From: Latilactobacillus fuchuensis DSM 14340 = JCM 11249 | GTDB taxonomy: Bacteria > Bacillota > Bacilli > Lactobacillales > Lactobacillaceae | Reading direction: 5' to 3' | DNA length: 59,649 bases | Assembly: GCF_000615805.1 (NCBI RefSeq) | Contig: NZ_BAMJ01000011.1 | Coordinates: forward strand, 1-59,649 | Shown: positions 15,526 through 24,516 of the stretch, piece after piece | Position numbering within the stretch: position 1 is the first letter of the stretch | Layout: every line of letters begins with the position of its first letter | Position numbers and translations under genes: made by a program | Notes under the pieces: model-generated | The model's input: only the letters and a program-made list of their open reading frames with translations | Database searches by the model: none | Told to the model about the DNA's origin: nothing

Positions 15526-17158
15526 ATGATTAAGCATAATGCGCGGTTAAAATTGGGGTTAAGTGGATTAGTGATTTTAGCCGCAATGGTATTTTTACAT
15601 ATCTCGACCGTTCAAGCCAAACAGGTCTTGAATTTGGGGGCGACCGCACCACTCGATACAATCGATATTTCAACCTCGACAGGTTACGGACAAACTGGGA
15701 ATATCTACGAAAGTCTGTATCGGTTGGGGACTAACGGTAAAATTGAACCGGGTTTGGCGAAAAGTAGCCAGGTTTCGGCTGATGGTCTGACGTGGACCTT
15801 TAAATTAAGAACGGCCAAGTTTAGTAATGGCGATCCGATTCACGCACAGGATTTCGTCTATTCATGCAACGTACGGTGACGCCGGCCACTAAATCACCGT
15901 ATACCAACCTCTTTAGCAGTATCGTTAATGCACCCGCGATTGCTGATGGTAAAATGGCACCAACTGAATTAGGGTTAAGGCGTTAGATGACCAAACGTTA
16001 CAAGTCAACTTGACGACCCCAGTTGCCTACATGAAAACGTTGATGGCTTATCCGTTATTTGCACCGCAGGACCAAAAAATCGTCGAAAAATACGGTAAAA
16101 AGTATGCCACCAAAGCGCAATATATGGTTTATTCCGGTCCGTTTAAATTAGTCAATTGGACGGGGACCAACGATAAATGGCAATTTAAAAAGAATCCAGA
16201 ATATTGGGATCACAAAAAGGTTAAATTACAAAAAATTAACTATACCGTCTTAGAAAATACGAGCACGGCATTGTATCTCTACCAAGAAGGTAAATTAGAT
16301 TTAACGCAACTCGACAATCAACAAATTGATAATTATCGAGATGATGCCGGCTTCCATCGGTATCCGTATGCGTTAACGAATTATTTGAAATATAATTTTA
16401 AGAGTACGGACGCAAAAACCAAGCAAATTTTGAACAATCAAGATGTCCGGTTAGCCATTTCCTTAGCGATTAATCGTAAGACGTTAAACAACCGATTGTT
16501 CGGTTCCAAAACGAATCCGATTACCGGCTTTGTCCCGACTGGTTTAGCCAACTCACCAGTTAAGCAAGTTGATTTTGCCAAATCACAAGCAGTCGCGGAT
16601 ACCGTCGATTACGAACCTAAAAAGGCGACTGAATACTGGCAAAAAGCGTTAAAAACGTTGAATACTGACCAGGTTTCGTTGACGTTGACCCTCAATTCTG
16701 ATGATGCCAACGGTTCTTACGTGGGTCAATATTTGAAAGGCCAACTTGAAAAAGCGTTACCTGGTTTCAAATTAACTTTAAAGACTGTTCCAAGCCAAGT
16801 CGCTAGCAGTCGTGACAAGAAGGGCGATTATGATCTGTTATTAGCGGGTTGGGGCGCCGATTTTAAAGATCCAACATCGTTTTTAGAAGTGATGTTACCC
16901 GGCAGTGCCAGCAATACGGGTGGTTTCGAAAATGCCGAGTACTCAGCAGCGATGGCTAAAGCGATGACCACGGATGCCAACAATCCGAGTCAACGCTGGT
17001 CCGATTTAGTCACGGCCAGCCAAGTCCTGAGTAAAACCCAAGGCATCACGCCGTTGTATCAAAACGATACAGCTTACCTAAAGAAAACGAATGTTAAAGG
17101 CATCGTGCACAACACAGCCGGTGCGCAGTGGAGTTATAAGACGGCTTATATTAAATAA
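15526..17158 (+). pseudogene. Oligopeptide-binding protein (OppA family), two frameshifts
   Basis: The reading starts with a signal peptide (LKLGLSGLVILAAMVFLHISTVQA) and the family 5 solute-binding pattern: LNLGATAPLDTIDISTSTGYG, GDPIHAQDFVYS, then later YSGPFKLVNW and LLLAGWGADFKDPTSFL. The frame breaks near 15866 and again near 15973. In each case adding back one G (TCATGG; GAATTAGGGG) restores the family sequence: VYSWQRTVTP and LGVKALDDQTLQVNL. With both restored the protein would be about 544 aa, the normal length. No lipobox Cys is seen at the signal peptide end, which is unusual for a Gram-positive binding protein. No permease genes are next to it, so it would be an orphan binding protein. 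Confidence 0.8.
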
Positions 17159-17196
17159 TAATCAAGAATGATAATCACACTTTAAAGACTAAATTG

Positions 17197-17237
17197 AAAT
17201 GGCCATTGCCCAGAATTTTTGGATAAAGGCCATTTTT
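17197..17237 (+). terminator. Terminator after the peptide-binding protein gene
   Basis: AAATGGCC and GGCCATTTTT enclose a 23-base loop. The rest of the gap to 17377 holds only AT-rich promoter-like sequence. Confidence 0.6.
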
Positions 17238-17377
17238 GATTTGGAGGGGGCAATGGTTTATACAATAATCTGTTTTAATTTACAAATTAAGATTGTGAAT
17301 TAGTTATATTTTGATTAGACTAGTGAGTAAGCACAACGCTGATTATTAAAATAACTAACAATTGTTAGAGTGAGTCG

Positions 17378-18733
17378 GTGAAAACCATGATTTTGACGGA
17401 TACTTGGGTCGCTTATCTACAAGATTTTGCAGTTATTGAAGGCATCTTTTTATTACACCGCTATATTCAAAAACAAATTAATTTTAAAAGAAGCATCAAG
17501 GATTTATTGATTGCATTACTATTTGCGGGATTGTATTTACTATTCGCTGACGCGGCGCTGTTAATCTTAGTATTGGGCCGACTAGTCTGGCACTTCTGGC
17601 GTCAAAAAAGCTATCAAATTAAAAATACGGATACAGCGACGTTTATGGTGGTTACTTCGGTACAATTAATGCTATTTTCGGTGGCGATAGCTTTCGGTCA
17701 ATTCTGCATGTCAGTTGTTGAATCTAATTATAGTGCGACTATTTTGGCGTACCAAGCCAATGAAATTGCGTTGATTGGGACTGCGATTGCGGTTTTATTT
17801 GATTTAATATTTTGGTGGTTACTCAAGATTAAACGCACTGAAGTAGATCAAATTAATCAAAAAATTACGAATTTTGCATTAGAACGCCAATTTTTTTGGT
17901 TCTCGTTTGGTTTATTTTTAGCACTTGAAAGTATTTTAACAATCGGCAATTTACAGGAAGTCACGGCGACTATTCAATTAGCGATTATCGTCATTTTTGG
18001 AATTCTGATTGGGGTGACTTGTTGGCAAGTGGTGATCTTTTTGAAAGCTTACGCGCTTCAGCAAGAGGCCGCCGATCAATTTGAACGTAATCAACAATTA
18101 CAGGATTATCTCGTTAATATTGAACAACAATATACTGAGTTGCGACGTTTCAAGCATGATTATCGGAATATGTTGTTATCGTTAGAGAGCTTTGCCCAAC
18201 AGGGAAATCAACAACAATTTAAGGCCTATTACCAAGAATTATTAGCGCAACAGCCGATGAGAACTGAGTTGCAAGGGGCCATTATCGCGCAACTTGATTA
18301 TTTAAAAAATGAACCGATTCGTGGTTTGATTATCCAGAAGTTTTTAGCGGCCAAACAAGTGGGAGTGACACTCAACTTTGAAATGACGGCACCAGTCACG
18401 TTACCAGCGACCAATTTATTAACGGTCATCCGGATTATTGGCATTTTATTGGATAACGCGATTGAACAAGCAACTCAGGAACCGGATCAAAATGTTAATT
18501 GTGCGTTGATTCAATCGACCGGTTTGGTTGAAATCACAATCGAAAATCAGGCGACTCAGGTTGCTGATGTGCAACAACTTTTTCAACTCGGCTATACGAC
18601 AAAAGGGACCAATCACGGGACTGGCTTGGCCAACGTTAAAGAGTTAGTCGCCAAACAGGCCAATCTTTTTTTTGAAACGCAAATTAAAGCCCAACGATTG
18701 CGGCAAACTTTAATGGTTACGGAGGAAAATTAA
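17378..18733 (+). CDS. AgrC-like sensor histidine kinase (GHKL type)
   Basis: A 451-aa protein with six or seven membrane helices in residues 10-225, a linker, the motif RRFKHDYRNMLLSLESF with phospho-acceptor His near 260, and a C-terminal GHKL ATPase domain (LLDNAIEQA, TTKGTNHGTGLANVKEL). This is the HPK10 group that senses peptide pheromones or bacteriocin inducers. The GTG at 17378 is supported by a weak GAGTGAG; ATG 17387 is an alternative. No processing protease (AgrB) or obvious pheromone gene is nearby, so its signal is unknown. The regulator gene follows after one base. Confidence 0.9.
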   Translation: MKTMILTDTWVAYLQDFAVIEGIFLLHRYIQKQINFKRSIKDLLIALLFAGLYLLFADAALLILVLGRLVWHFWRQKSYQIKNTDTATFMVVTSVQLMLFSVAIAFGQFCMSVVESNYSATILAYQANEIALIGTAIAVLFDLIFWWLLKIKRTEVDQINQKITNFALERQFFWFSFGLFLALESILTIGNLQEVTATIQLAIIVIFGILIGVTCWQVVIFLKAYALQQEAADQFERNQQLQDYLVNIEQQYTELRRFKHDYRNMLLSLESFAQQGNQQQFKAYYQELLAQQPMRTELQGAIIAQLDYLKNEPIRGLIIQKFLAAKQVGVTLNFEMTAPVTLPATNLLTVIRIIGILLDNAIEQATQEPDQNVNCALIQSTGLVEITIENQATQVADVQQLFQLGYTTKGTNHGTGLANVKELVAKQANLFFETQIKAQRLRQTLMVTEEN

Positions 18734-18734
18734 C

Positions 18735-19490
18735 GTGTTTCCAGTTTACTTATTAGAAGATAACGAACAACAACAAGCGACTTATCAACAGATTATTGAG
18801 AATACGATTATGATTAATGAATACGCAATGACCTTGGTCTGTGCGACGGCGAACCCTGCGGCATTATTGCGGACGGTTGAAAATCAGCAAAAAGGGTTGT
18901 TCTTTTTAGACATGGAAATTGGGGCCAATTGTCAAGCGGGGTTAGAATTAGCGCTGACGATTCGTCAAAGAATACCATTTGCGCAGATTGTTTTTGTCAC
19001 AACCCACGAAGAATTAGCGTTCTTAACGTTGGAGCGGAAGATTGCGCCACTCGATTATATTTTGAAGGATCAAGCGTTATCGCAGATTAAGCAACAGATG
19101 ATTGATGATATTTTATTGGCCGAAAAGCAAAATGAAGCGGCGGCGTATCATGAAAAAGATTTATTTAGTTATAAAATTGGGCCGCGCTTTTTCTCGTTAC
19201 CGTTAGCCGAAATTATCTGTTTGTATACGACGAAGGATAATCCGGGCCACGTTAATTTATTGGCTACTAATCGGCAGGTCGATTTCCTGGGAAATTTAAA
19301 CGCGTTAGCAGAACGCTACCCTATGTTCTTTCGCTGTGATAAGAGCTACTTGGTCAATTTAACGAACGTTGCGGATTACGATAGTAAGTCTCGTCAATTA
19401 GAATTTGTTGACGGTAGTCAGACGAAAGTATCGTTTCGAAAGTCGCGGGAATTGGTGCTTAGATTAAAACAATATCAATCAAAAGGTTAA
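18735..19490 (+). CDS. LytTR-family response regulator (AgrA-like)
   Basis: A 251-aa protein: receiver domain with acidic residues ED (8-9) and phospho-acceptor Asp near 59 (FFLDMEIG), then a LytTR DNA-binding domain (about 145-245, FSYKIGPRFFSLPLAEIICLYT ... FRCDKSYLVNLTNV). GTG 18735 follows GGAGG. LytTR proteins bind two nine-base direct repeats about 21 bases apart; such pairs precede the next two transcripts, so this system probably activates both. Confidence 0.93.
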   Translation: MFPVYLLEDNEQQQATYQQIIENTIMINEYAMTLVCATANPAALLRTVENQQKGLFFLDMEIGANCQAGLELALTIRQRIPFAQIVFVTTHEELAFLTLERKIAPLDYILKDQALSQIKQQMIDDILLAEKQNEAAAYHEKDLFSYKIGPRFFSLPLAEIICLYTTKDNPGHVNLLATNRQVDFLGNLNALAERYPMFFRCDKSYLVNLTNVADYDSKSRQLEFVDGSQTKVSFRKSRELVLRLKQYQSKG

Positions 19491-19555
19491 CGTTTAACGG
19501 GTAAAATTGAACGTTAATCTTTTTTTCAGCGCTTTTTTAGTTGGCGGTGCATAAT
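19489..19555 (+). promoter_or_regulatory. LytTR double box and promoter
   Basis: AACGTTTAAC (from 19489) and AACGTTAATC (from 19510) are direct repeats exactly 21 bases apart, as expected for AgrA/PlnC-type regulators. An extended -10, TGCATAAT, ends 40 bases further on, with no good -35 box, which fits an activated promoter. Confidence 0.7.
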
Positions 19556-19577
19556 TAACTTAAAAGGAAGTGTTCGA

Positions 19578-19754
19578 ATGTTTTATTTAAAAATAGGGAC
19601 GAAAGATGCAGTTTTAATGATTGCGATTTTCATCGGACTCGTCTTGACGGTTGTCTATCATTGGTCACCGATTGAATTAATTGTGACCGAACTCGCGATT
19701 GTACTGGCTTTTTTCGCTGGTTTGTTGAAGCCGGATAAACGGCTTAAAAAGTAA
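19578..19754 (+). CDS. 58-aa membrane protein under LytTR control
   Basis: Starts MFYLKIGTKDAVLMIAIF and ends LLKPDKRLKK. Two hydrophobic helices (about 11-27 and 32-50) with a basic tail. ATG 19578 follows AAGGAAG. First gene of the transcript behind the LytTR boxes. Not a recognised pheromone precursor: no double-glycine leader and no AgrD Cys motif. It could be an immunity-like or accessory membrane peptide (inference). Confidence 0.7.
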   Translation: MFYLKIGTKDAVLMIAIFIGLVLTVVYHWSPIELIVTELAIVLAFFAGLLKPDKRLKK

Positions 19755-19773
19755 TGGATGGGAGAATCGCAAA

Positions 19774-20103
19774 ATGACTAAATTAGGGATATTGGTTTAT
19801 CAGAGTCTACCCTTATTAATTGGTAACGCGGGGGTGTTTAACCACAAAGAGCGGGCTTTCGTACAACAGCTAAATCGTGAAATCAAAGCACTTGATTTAG
19901 ATTGGGAGATTCGTTTAGACGAGGCAGAAGGGGATATCCAAGTAATTGAAACGTTAAATCCGCAAGTTTTAATTCTAAAAAATGGGTTACAACGCCAGTT
20001 TTACGCCGGCGATTTTGACAAACAACGGATTTATCAACTTGATGCGCTTGAATTAGCGACCAAAGAGACGCGCAAACTAATGGCTTTTTTAAAACAACAT
20101 TAA
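19774..20103 (+). CDS. Unknown 109-aa protein in the LytTR regulon
   Basis: A soluble alpha/beta-looking protein (LGILVYQSLPLLIG..., VIETLNPQVLILKNGLQ), with a strongly charged C terminus. I do not recognise the family. It follows the 58-aa gene by 19 bases with GGGAG upstream and shares its transcript, so it is probably linked to the adjacent sensing/export system. A terminator follows. Confidence 0.65.
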   Translation: MTKLGILVYQSLPLLIGNAGVFNHKERAFVQQLNREIKALDLDWEIRLDEAEGDIQVIETLNPQVLILKNGLQRQFYAGDFDKQRIYQLDALELATKETRKLMAFLKQH

Positions 20104-20113
20104 GATGTGAATT

Positions 20114-20150
20114 AAGGAATCAGCCGGAATTAATGGCCGATTCCTTTTTA
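20114..20150 (+). terminator. Terminator of the small-gene transcript
   Basis: AAGGAATCaGCC and GGCcGATTCCTT enclose a short loop, followed by TTTT. Confidence 0.7.
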
Positions 20151-20155
20151 AATTG

Positions 20156-20223
20156 AACGTTAATCGGGCCAAACGTGACGATAATAATGCAATCAACGTT
20201 AAAGGCGTTATTCGTGAAATAAT
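20156..20223 (+). promoter_or_regulatory. LytTR boxes and promoter of the export operon
   Basis: AACGTTAATC (from 20156) has a weaker partner GACGATAAT 21 bases on (20177), and the -10-like AATAAT (20218-20223) is again about 40 bases after the second box. A further AACGTTAAAG at 20195 may be an extra site. The geometry matches the boxes at 19489. Confidence 0.55.
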
Positions 20224-20285
20224 AGAGGGGTCTTTATTCGAGCTAAGGGCAAAGGCTATTTGCTAAAGGAGGAATTAAGTCACGA

Positions 20286-21419
20286 ATGAAAAAGTTATTG
20301 AGTCGTAAACGTAGTTGGTTAATTCTGGGAATACTCGTTGTTTTGGTGGTCATTGTTGGTGTCGGACTCAATCGAGCCAAGAAACAAACGGCGACGGCTA
20401 AGAAACAATATACAACCTATCAAGTGAAGCGCGACAGTGCTTTATTATTGAAAGGCAAGGTCGCTGCCAAAGAAACCATTACGGTCGAAACGGGGGTCAG
20501 TAGTACCGGTACGTTAAGCGCTATAAATGTCAAAAATGGGGAACACGTTGAGGCGGGAACGGTTTTGATGACTTTTCACGATGATCAAGTGCAAAGTCAA
20601 TTGACCGAAGCCAATCAAACGATTGCAAAAACTAAATTAGCGATTCAAAATGATCAAAAGGCGATTGCAACGCTTAAAAAAGCGGCGGCGCAACCCGTTG
20701 CCACACCGGCTGATGGTGAAACGGGTAGTGCCGCTAGTTCAGATGGCGCGGCCGCTGATCAACTACAACAAGTGCAAAATACGTTGGCTGCCGATCAATT
20801 GACGCTCCAACAAAGTACCGATAGCCTTAATCAGCTGAATGGTAAGTTAAATCCAGAGGTGACGGCTAAAATTGCGGGGACCATCAATATTGATACTGCC
20901 AGCAATAATAATAGTGGTGTGCCAAGCATGCAAATTATTAGTGATGGCCAAGTGATTGACGGTCAAGTCACGGAATACGATTATCTTAAATTAAAACCGG
21001 ATATGGCCGTCACGGTCATGCCGGTTAGTAATGCCGACCGCTTTGCGGGTAAGATTATGACGATTGATAAAACGCCGCAAACAGCGGCACCGACTACCGG
21101 TGGGCAAGGTGGCGGCAGTGAAGTCGCTACTTATCGGTTCACTGTACAGATGACGACTGAATTAACGAACGGCTTTAACGTTCAAATCCGAATTCCACAA
21201 GAAACGGTGCGTCTACCGGCTAAGAGTCTTGTTAAGGATGGACAAGACCGTTATGTCTATGTTGTCAATCAGCATAAGGTTCATCGTCAAAAAGTTGAAG
21301 TTCAAAAGGAAGATGGCTATTGGCGCCTACTATCTGGCGTGACGCTCAAATCGCGGATTATTGCTAATCCAAGTCAGCATTTGAAAGAGGGTCAAGAGGT
21401 GCAAACCGATGTTGATTGA
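20286..21419 (+). CDS. MacA/HlyD-like membrane-fusion protein
   Basis: A 377-aa protein with one N-terminal membrane helix (WLILGILVVLVVIVGVGL), a lipoyl-like half (SAINVKNGEHVEAGTVLMTF), a short coiled coil (about 95-185) interrupted by an Ala/Asp/Gly-rich linker, and a beta-barrel/C-terminal region ending EGQEVQTDVD. It couples an ABC exporter to export across the envelope. First gene of a three- or four-gene operon; a strong AAAGGAGG lies 13 bases upstream of the start. It overlaps the ATPase gene. Confidence 0.85.
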   Translation: MKKLLSRKRSWLILGILVVLVVIVGVGLNRAKKQTATAKKQYTTYQVKRDSALLLKGKVAAKETITVETGVSSTGTLSAINVKNGEHVEAGTVLMTFHDDQVQSQLTEANQTIAKTKLAIQNDQKAIATLKKAAAQPVATPADGETGSAASSDGAAADQLQQVQNTLAADQLTLQQSTDSLNQLNGKLNPEVTAKIAGTINIDTASNNNSGVPSMQIISDGQVIDGQVTEYDYLKLKPDMAVTVMPVSNADRFAGKIMTIDKTPQTAAPTTGGQGGGSEVATYRFTVQMTTELTNGFNVQIRIPQETVRLPAKSLVKDGQDRYVYVVNQHKVHRQKVEVQKEDGYWRLLSGVTLKSRIIANPSQHLKEGQEVQTDVD

Positions 21420-22113
21420 GTTAAAAGCGGTCAATAAGTATTACCAAAATGGCGATCAACAGTTTCATGTTTTACAAGATATCAATTTAAAAATCGATCA
21501 GGGTGAGTTTCTCTCCATTATGGGCCCGTCTGGCGCGGGTAAGACGTCGTTGATTAATCTGATTGGTTTGATTGACCGGCAATATACCGGCGACTATTAC
21601 TTCAATGGGGAATCTTATCAACAGGCTAATGATAATGTATTAGCCCGAATTCGGAATCGGAGTGTCGGTTTTGTTTTTCAGAACTTTAAATTAATTGCCA
21701 ACAATACGATATTAGAAAATGTCGAATTACCGCTGCTATATGGTGGCTTGAGTAAACGCGCGGCCCGGCCAATCGTTGAGCAAGCGCTGGTTCGAGTGGG
21801 CTTAGCTGACAGTAGTCATAAATTACCCAGTGAACTTTCGGGTGGTCAACAACAACGGGTGGCGATTGCTAGGGCTTTGGTGCATCAACCAAAATTCATC
21901 ATCGCCGACGAACCAACTGGTGCGTTAGATACCAAAACATCGGCGGAGATTATGCAGATTTTCCGCGATTTGAATCAACGCGAAGGGACAACGATTGTCT
22001 TAGTCACCCATGATCCACAAGTCTCATTATATGGGGATCGCTTAATTAAAATTCTGGATGGCGCAATTATTGCGGATGAACCGGTCAAGGAGGGATCACA
22101 TGCGATTCAGTGA
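21409..22113 (+). CDS. MacB-type ABC transporter ATPase
   Basis: A 234-aa protein: Walker A GPSGAGKTS, Q-loop FVFQNFKL, signature LSGGQQQRVAIARAL, Walker B FIIADEPTGALD and H-loop VTHDP. This is the LolD/MacB subfamily that drives FtsX-like permeases in peptide export or resistance. It overlaps the fusion-protein gene by 11 bases and the permease gene by 14, so the subunits are made together. Confidence 0.93.
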   Translation: MLIELKAVNKYYQNGDQQFHVLQDINLKIDQGEFLSIMGPSGAGKTSLINLIGLIDRQYTGDYYFNGESYQQANDNVLARIRNRSVGFVFQNFKLIANNTILENVELPLLYGGLSKRAARPIVEQALVRVGLADSSHKLPSELSGGQQQRVAIARALVHQPKFIIADEPTGALDTKTSAEIMQIFRDLNQREGTTIVLVTHDPQVSLYGDRLIKILDGAIIADEPVKEGSHAIQ

Positions 22114-23314
22114 AGTTTGGCGGACGGCCCTGCGTTCGATTCTGAAGAATAAACGGCGAAGTATTTTAACGATGTTGGGCATTGTGATTGGGATTGCATC
22201 GGTCGTCGCAATTCTCGCAATCGGGGATGGTTTTTCGAATTGGGTCACCAAGAGTATTACGAATAATAAAGCCGGTAAAGTGGAGACCCAGATTATGTAT
22301 AGTGCTAATGATACGGCCAACACGAGTAGTCAGCCGTTTAATGAACGGGATTTAATGCTCGTTGGCCAAGTGACTGGGGTGGCGAAAGTCAAACAAACCA
22401 GTTCAGATGACGATTACGCCCAAATTAGCTTAGCGGTTAAAAATAAAACAAAAAGTGTTTTGGTCCACTATACAGCCGGTAAAAGTAGTTCGGTATTAGT
22501 CGGTCGGCGTTTACGCGCGGTTGATAATCAGATTGGTAACCAAGTGGCGGTGATTGACGCCGATTTGGCGAGCAGTCTGTATGGTAGCCAGGCTAACGCG
22601 TTACACCACGGGGTTGAAGTCGATGGCCAACTGTATGAAATCGTGGGGATTTCTAAGGCGGTCAATGATAGTGTTAATTTTTCAGCTGCGATGAGTGGTG
22701 AGATTCCTGCGAATATCACGATTCCGCGTAAGGTGCATCAATCGTACACCCAAAGTCAGCGGACGGGGGATTTGTTGACGTTGTCGCTTGCTAAAGGGAG
22801 TAAAGCGAGCAAGGTTAACGAACAAGTGCTACACATTCTAAAAACCCAAGGGAGTATGCACCAGCAAGGCGACTATCAAAGTAATGATCCAACGGCGCAA
22901 GCCGATACATTTGGTAAAGTTTTAAATGCGATTACGTATTTTGTATCAGCGGTTGCGGGTATCTCACTCTTTATCGCCGGAATTGGGGTCATGAATATGA
23001 TGTACATTTCTGTCGCCGAACGAACCACCGAAATTGGGATTCGGCGCGCAATGGGCGCTCGACAGCAGGATATTCGTCGTCAATTTTTATTGGAAAGCGC
23101 GACGCTCACGATTTTAGGGGGCTTCGTCGGTTATGGGCTAGGGGTTTTATTGGCATTGGCCATCAGCGCATTACCGATTATGCCGTTTCACGCCAGCTTT
23201 AGTTTTGGCGGATTCGCCTTAGCCTTTGGCGTGTCGACAGTTGTTGGCTTAGTCTTTGGGGTTATGCCAGCCAACGCAGCAAGTCGCAAGGATTTAATTG
23301 AAATTATTCGTTAA
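22100..23314 (+). CDS. MacB/FtsX-type ABC permease
   Basis: A 404-aa protein: an N-terminal helix (ILTMLGIVIGIASVVAILAIG), a large extracellular MacB_PCD domain (about 45-270), and three C-terminal helices in the FtsX domain (YFVSAVAGISLFIAGIGVMNMMYISVAERTTEIGIRRAMGA). Start at ATG 22100 with GGAGG. With the two preceding genes it forms a complete MacAB-like exporter without an outer-membrane part, as in other Gram-positives. The substrate is unknown; its control by an AgrA-like system suggests a peptide. Confidence 0.92.
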   Translation: MRFSEVWRTALRSILKNKRRSILTMLGIVIGIASVVAILAIGDGFSNWVTKSITNNKAGKVETQIMYSANDTANTSSQPFNERDLMLVGQVTGVAKVKQTSSDDDYAQISLAVKNKTKSVLVHYTAGKSSSVLVGRRLRAVDNQIGNQVAVIDADLASSLYGSQANALHHGVEVDGQLYEIVGISKAVNDSVNFSAAMSGEIPANITIPRKVHQSYTQSQRTGDLLTLSLAKGSKASKVNEQVLHILKTQGSMHQQGDYQSNDPTAQADTFGKVLNAITYFVSAVAGISLFIAGIGVMNMMYISVAERTTEIGIRRAMGARQQDIRRQFLLESATLTILGGFVGYGLGVLLALAISALPIMPFHASFSFGGFALAFGVSTVVGLVFGVMPANAASRKDLIEIIR

Positions 23315-23331
23315 GTAGAGGGGTTATGAAA

Positions 23332-23865
23332 ATGAAAAAATGGTTTAGTCAAGTCACAGCTCAAGATACTAAAATTTGGGTTAGTTTATATTTAGTGGTA
23401 TCACTAGTTGGCCTAGTCTTTGGCGCGTTTATCATGGTACCGGCAGTCATTAAAACGGCACCGGCAATGGTTCGCTGGGTGACTTTTTGGAGTGGTTCAG
23501 TCGGAATCGTAATTGGATTATTCGTTGCAACGTATTTTGGGTATTTATTGTACTGGATTGCCCGCAAGATTTTGAAACAAGAACCGGTCGATAAAGTATT
23601 GGTCAAACGCAGCTTTTATCTGACGACGAGTATCAATGGTGTTGTAATCGGCCTGCTTCAACTATTATTGACGGTGTTCGGGGTAGCGGTCGATAATAAA
23701 ATCATGTTGGTTGCGACTGGCTTGTTAGGCGCTTGTTTTTCCGCGTGGTTAATCGCAGAATTTTTCAAGCAACTACTAAAAAGAGCCCAACTCGGCCAAC
23801 TCGTGGCCGGAATGGTCTTAGTTTTAAGACTGTTGCCAATCGCTTGGCAACTTTGGCGAGGTTAA
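23332..23865 (+). CDS. Multi-span membrane protein of the export operon
   Basis: A 177-aa protein with five predicted helices (for example VSLYLVVSLVGLVFGAFIMV and INGVVIGLLQLLLTVFGVAV). I do not recognise the family. It follows the permease by only 17 bases behind GAGGGG, so it belongs to the operon. An immunity or accessory role is possible but inferred. ATG 23332 is preferred to 23326 for ribosome binding site spacing. Confidence 0.75.
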   Translation: MKKWFSQVTAQDTKIWVSLYLVVSLVGLVFGAFIMVPAVIKTAPAMVRWVTFWSGSVGIVIGLFVATYFGYLLYWIARKILKQEPVDKVLVKRSFYLTTSINGVVIGLLQLLLTVFGVAVDNKIMLVATGLLGACFSAWLIAEFFKQLLKRAQLGQLVAGMVLVLRLLPIAWQLWRG

Positions 23866-23895
23866 TTGGACTAAGGAAGGCTATTCTTTTAAAAT

Positions 23896-23945
23896 CAACT
23901 GCGATTAGTTGTAACTAATCAGTTGGTAAGTTTATACTGTAACAA
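23896..23945 (+). promoter_or_regulatory. Promoter with a nested palindrome before the 66-aa gene
   Basis: GATTAGTTgtAACTAATC (23903-23920) is a perfect 8-2-8 palindrome, flanked by a second inverted pair CAACT (23896) and AGTTG (23921). It covers the -35 region (TTGTAA) of a promoter whose -10 is TATACT, a typical repressor arrangement. Confidence 0.55.
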
Positions 23946-23959
23946 AGGGGATGCTTGGC

Positions 23960-24160
23960 ATGTGGTTTAGAATATTTGGGAGTATCGGTATCTTGATTGG
24001 CATTATCGAACTATATTTTTCTAAACAGGCTTTTCAGCATCTTAAGGAACGGGGGAACCGAGAAACGCCACCATTTATGTTGTACGGATTATGGTCCAGT
24101 GTTGCATTTGGGATTATGATTATTTTAATCGGATTGGCTGGTATTTTGAATAAATTTTAG
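23960..24160 (+). CDS. Small two-helix membrane protein
   Basis: 66 aa: MWFRIFGSIGILIGIIELYF, a basic stretch (KQAFQHLKERGNRE), then a second helix SSVAFGIMIILIGLAGIL. Unknown function. ATG 23960 is preferred over ATG 23951, which would sit against the Shine-Dalgarno AAAGGGG. Confidence 0.65.
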   Translation: MWFRIFGSIGILIGIIELYFSKQAFQHLKERGNRETPPFMLYGLWSSVAFGIMIILIGLAGILNKF

Positions 24161-24272
24161 GGATTTATCAAGGTAGACAACAGTTAATAGAGACGTATTA
24201 ATGAGGCCAATTCTGTACTGATTGCTTAGCGCGTCGATGTACTTTAAACAATAACAATAAAATAACAAATTT

Positions 24273-24310
24273 AAAACGCCAATCAGCCGAAAAATGATTG
24301 GCGTTTTTTT
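24273..24310 (+). terminator. Terminator
   Basis: AAAACGCCAATCA and TGATTGGCGTTTTTTT. It ends the 66-aa gene transcript. Confidence 0.85.
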
Positions 24311-24345
24311 GAAATAGGGCGGCAAGTGAAATTCATATGAGAGAT

Positions 24346-24374
24346 TATTAACGGTTAAATGAAAGCGCTATAAT
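24346..24374 (+). promoter_or_regulatory. CRE-overlapped promoter of the threonine dehydratase gene
   Basis: TGAAAGCGCTATAA (24360-24373) fits the CcpA consensus TGWNANCGNTNWCA at 13 of 14 positions and overlaps the -10 box TATAAT (24369-24374); a poor -35 (TTATTA) lies 17 bases upstream. Repression by CcpA in the presence of glucose is expected. Confidence 0.6.
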
Positions 24375-24453
24375 AAAAAACTTATTAATTTTGACAAGCC
24401 GTCCAAATAGGATTACAGTTATTGTGAAGTTAAATACAAGGAGGCATTAAGTG

Positions 24454-24516
24454 ATGAAAGTTGCGATTAGTGATTGGTTAAAACGAAGAGAATGGCGATC
24501 GTCACTCATACTCTAA
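24454..24516 (+). CDS. 20-codon leader ORF before ilvA
   Basis: AAGGAGG precedes an ATG and the peptide MKVAISDWLKRREWRSSLIL, then TAA, 51 bases before the dehydratase start. It has an excellent ribosome binding site. It could be a regulatory leader peptide or a remnant; it is not Ile- or Thr-rich enough to look like a classical attenuator. Confidence 0.4.
   Translation: MKVAISDWLKRREWRSSLIL

Noticed and set aside
15526-17158. Programmed ribosomal frameshifting in oppA
   Set aside because: Two separate shifts are needed, neither at a slippery heptamer, and each is explained by one missing G.
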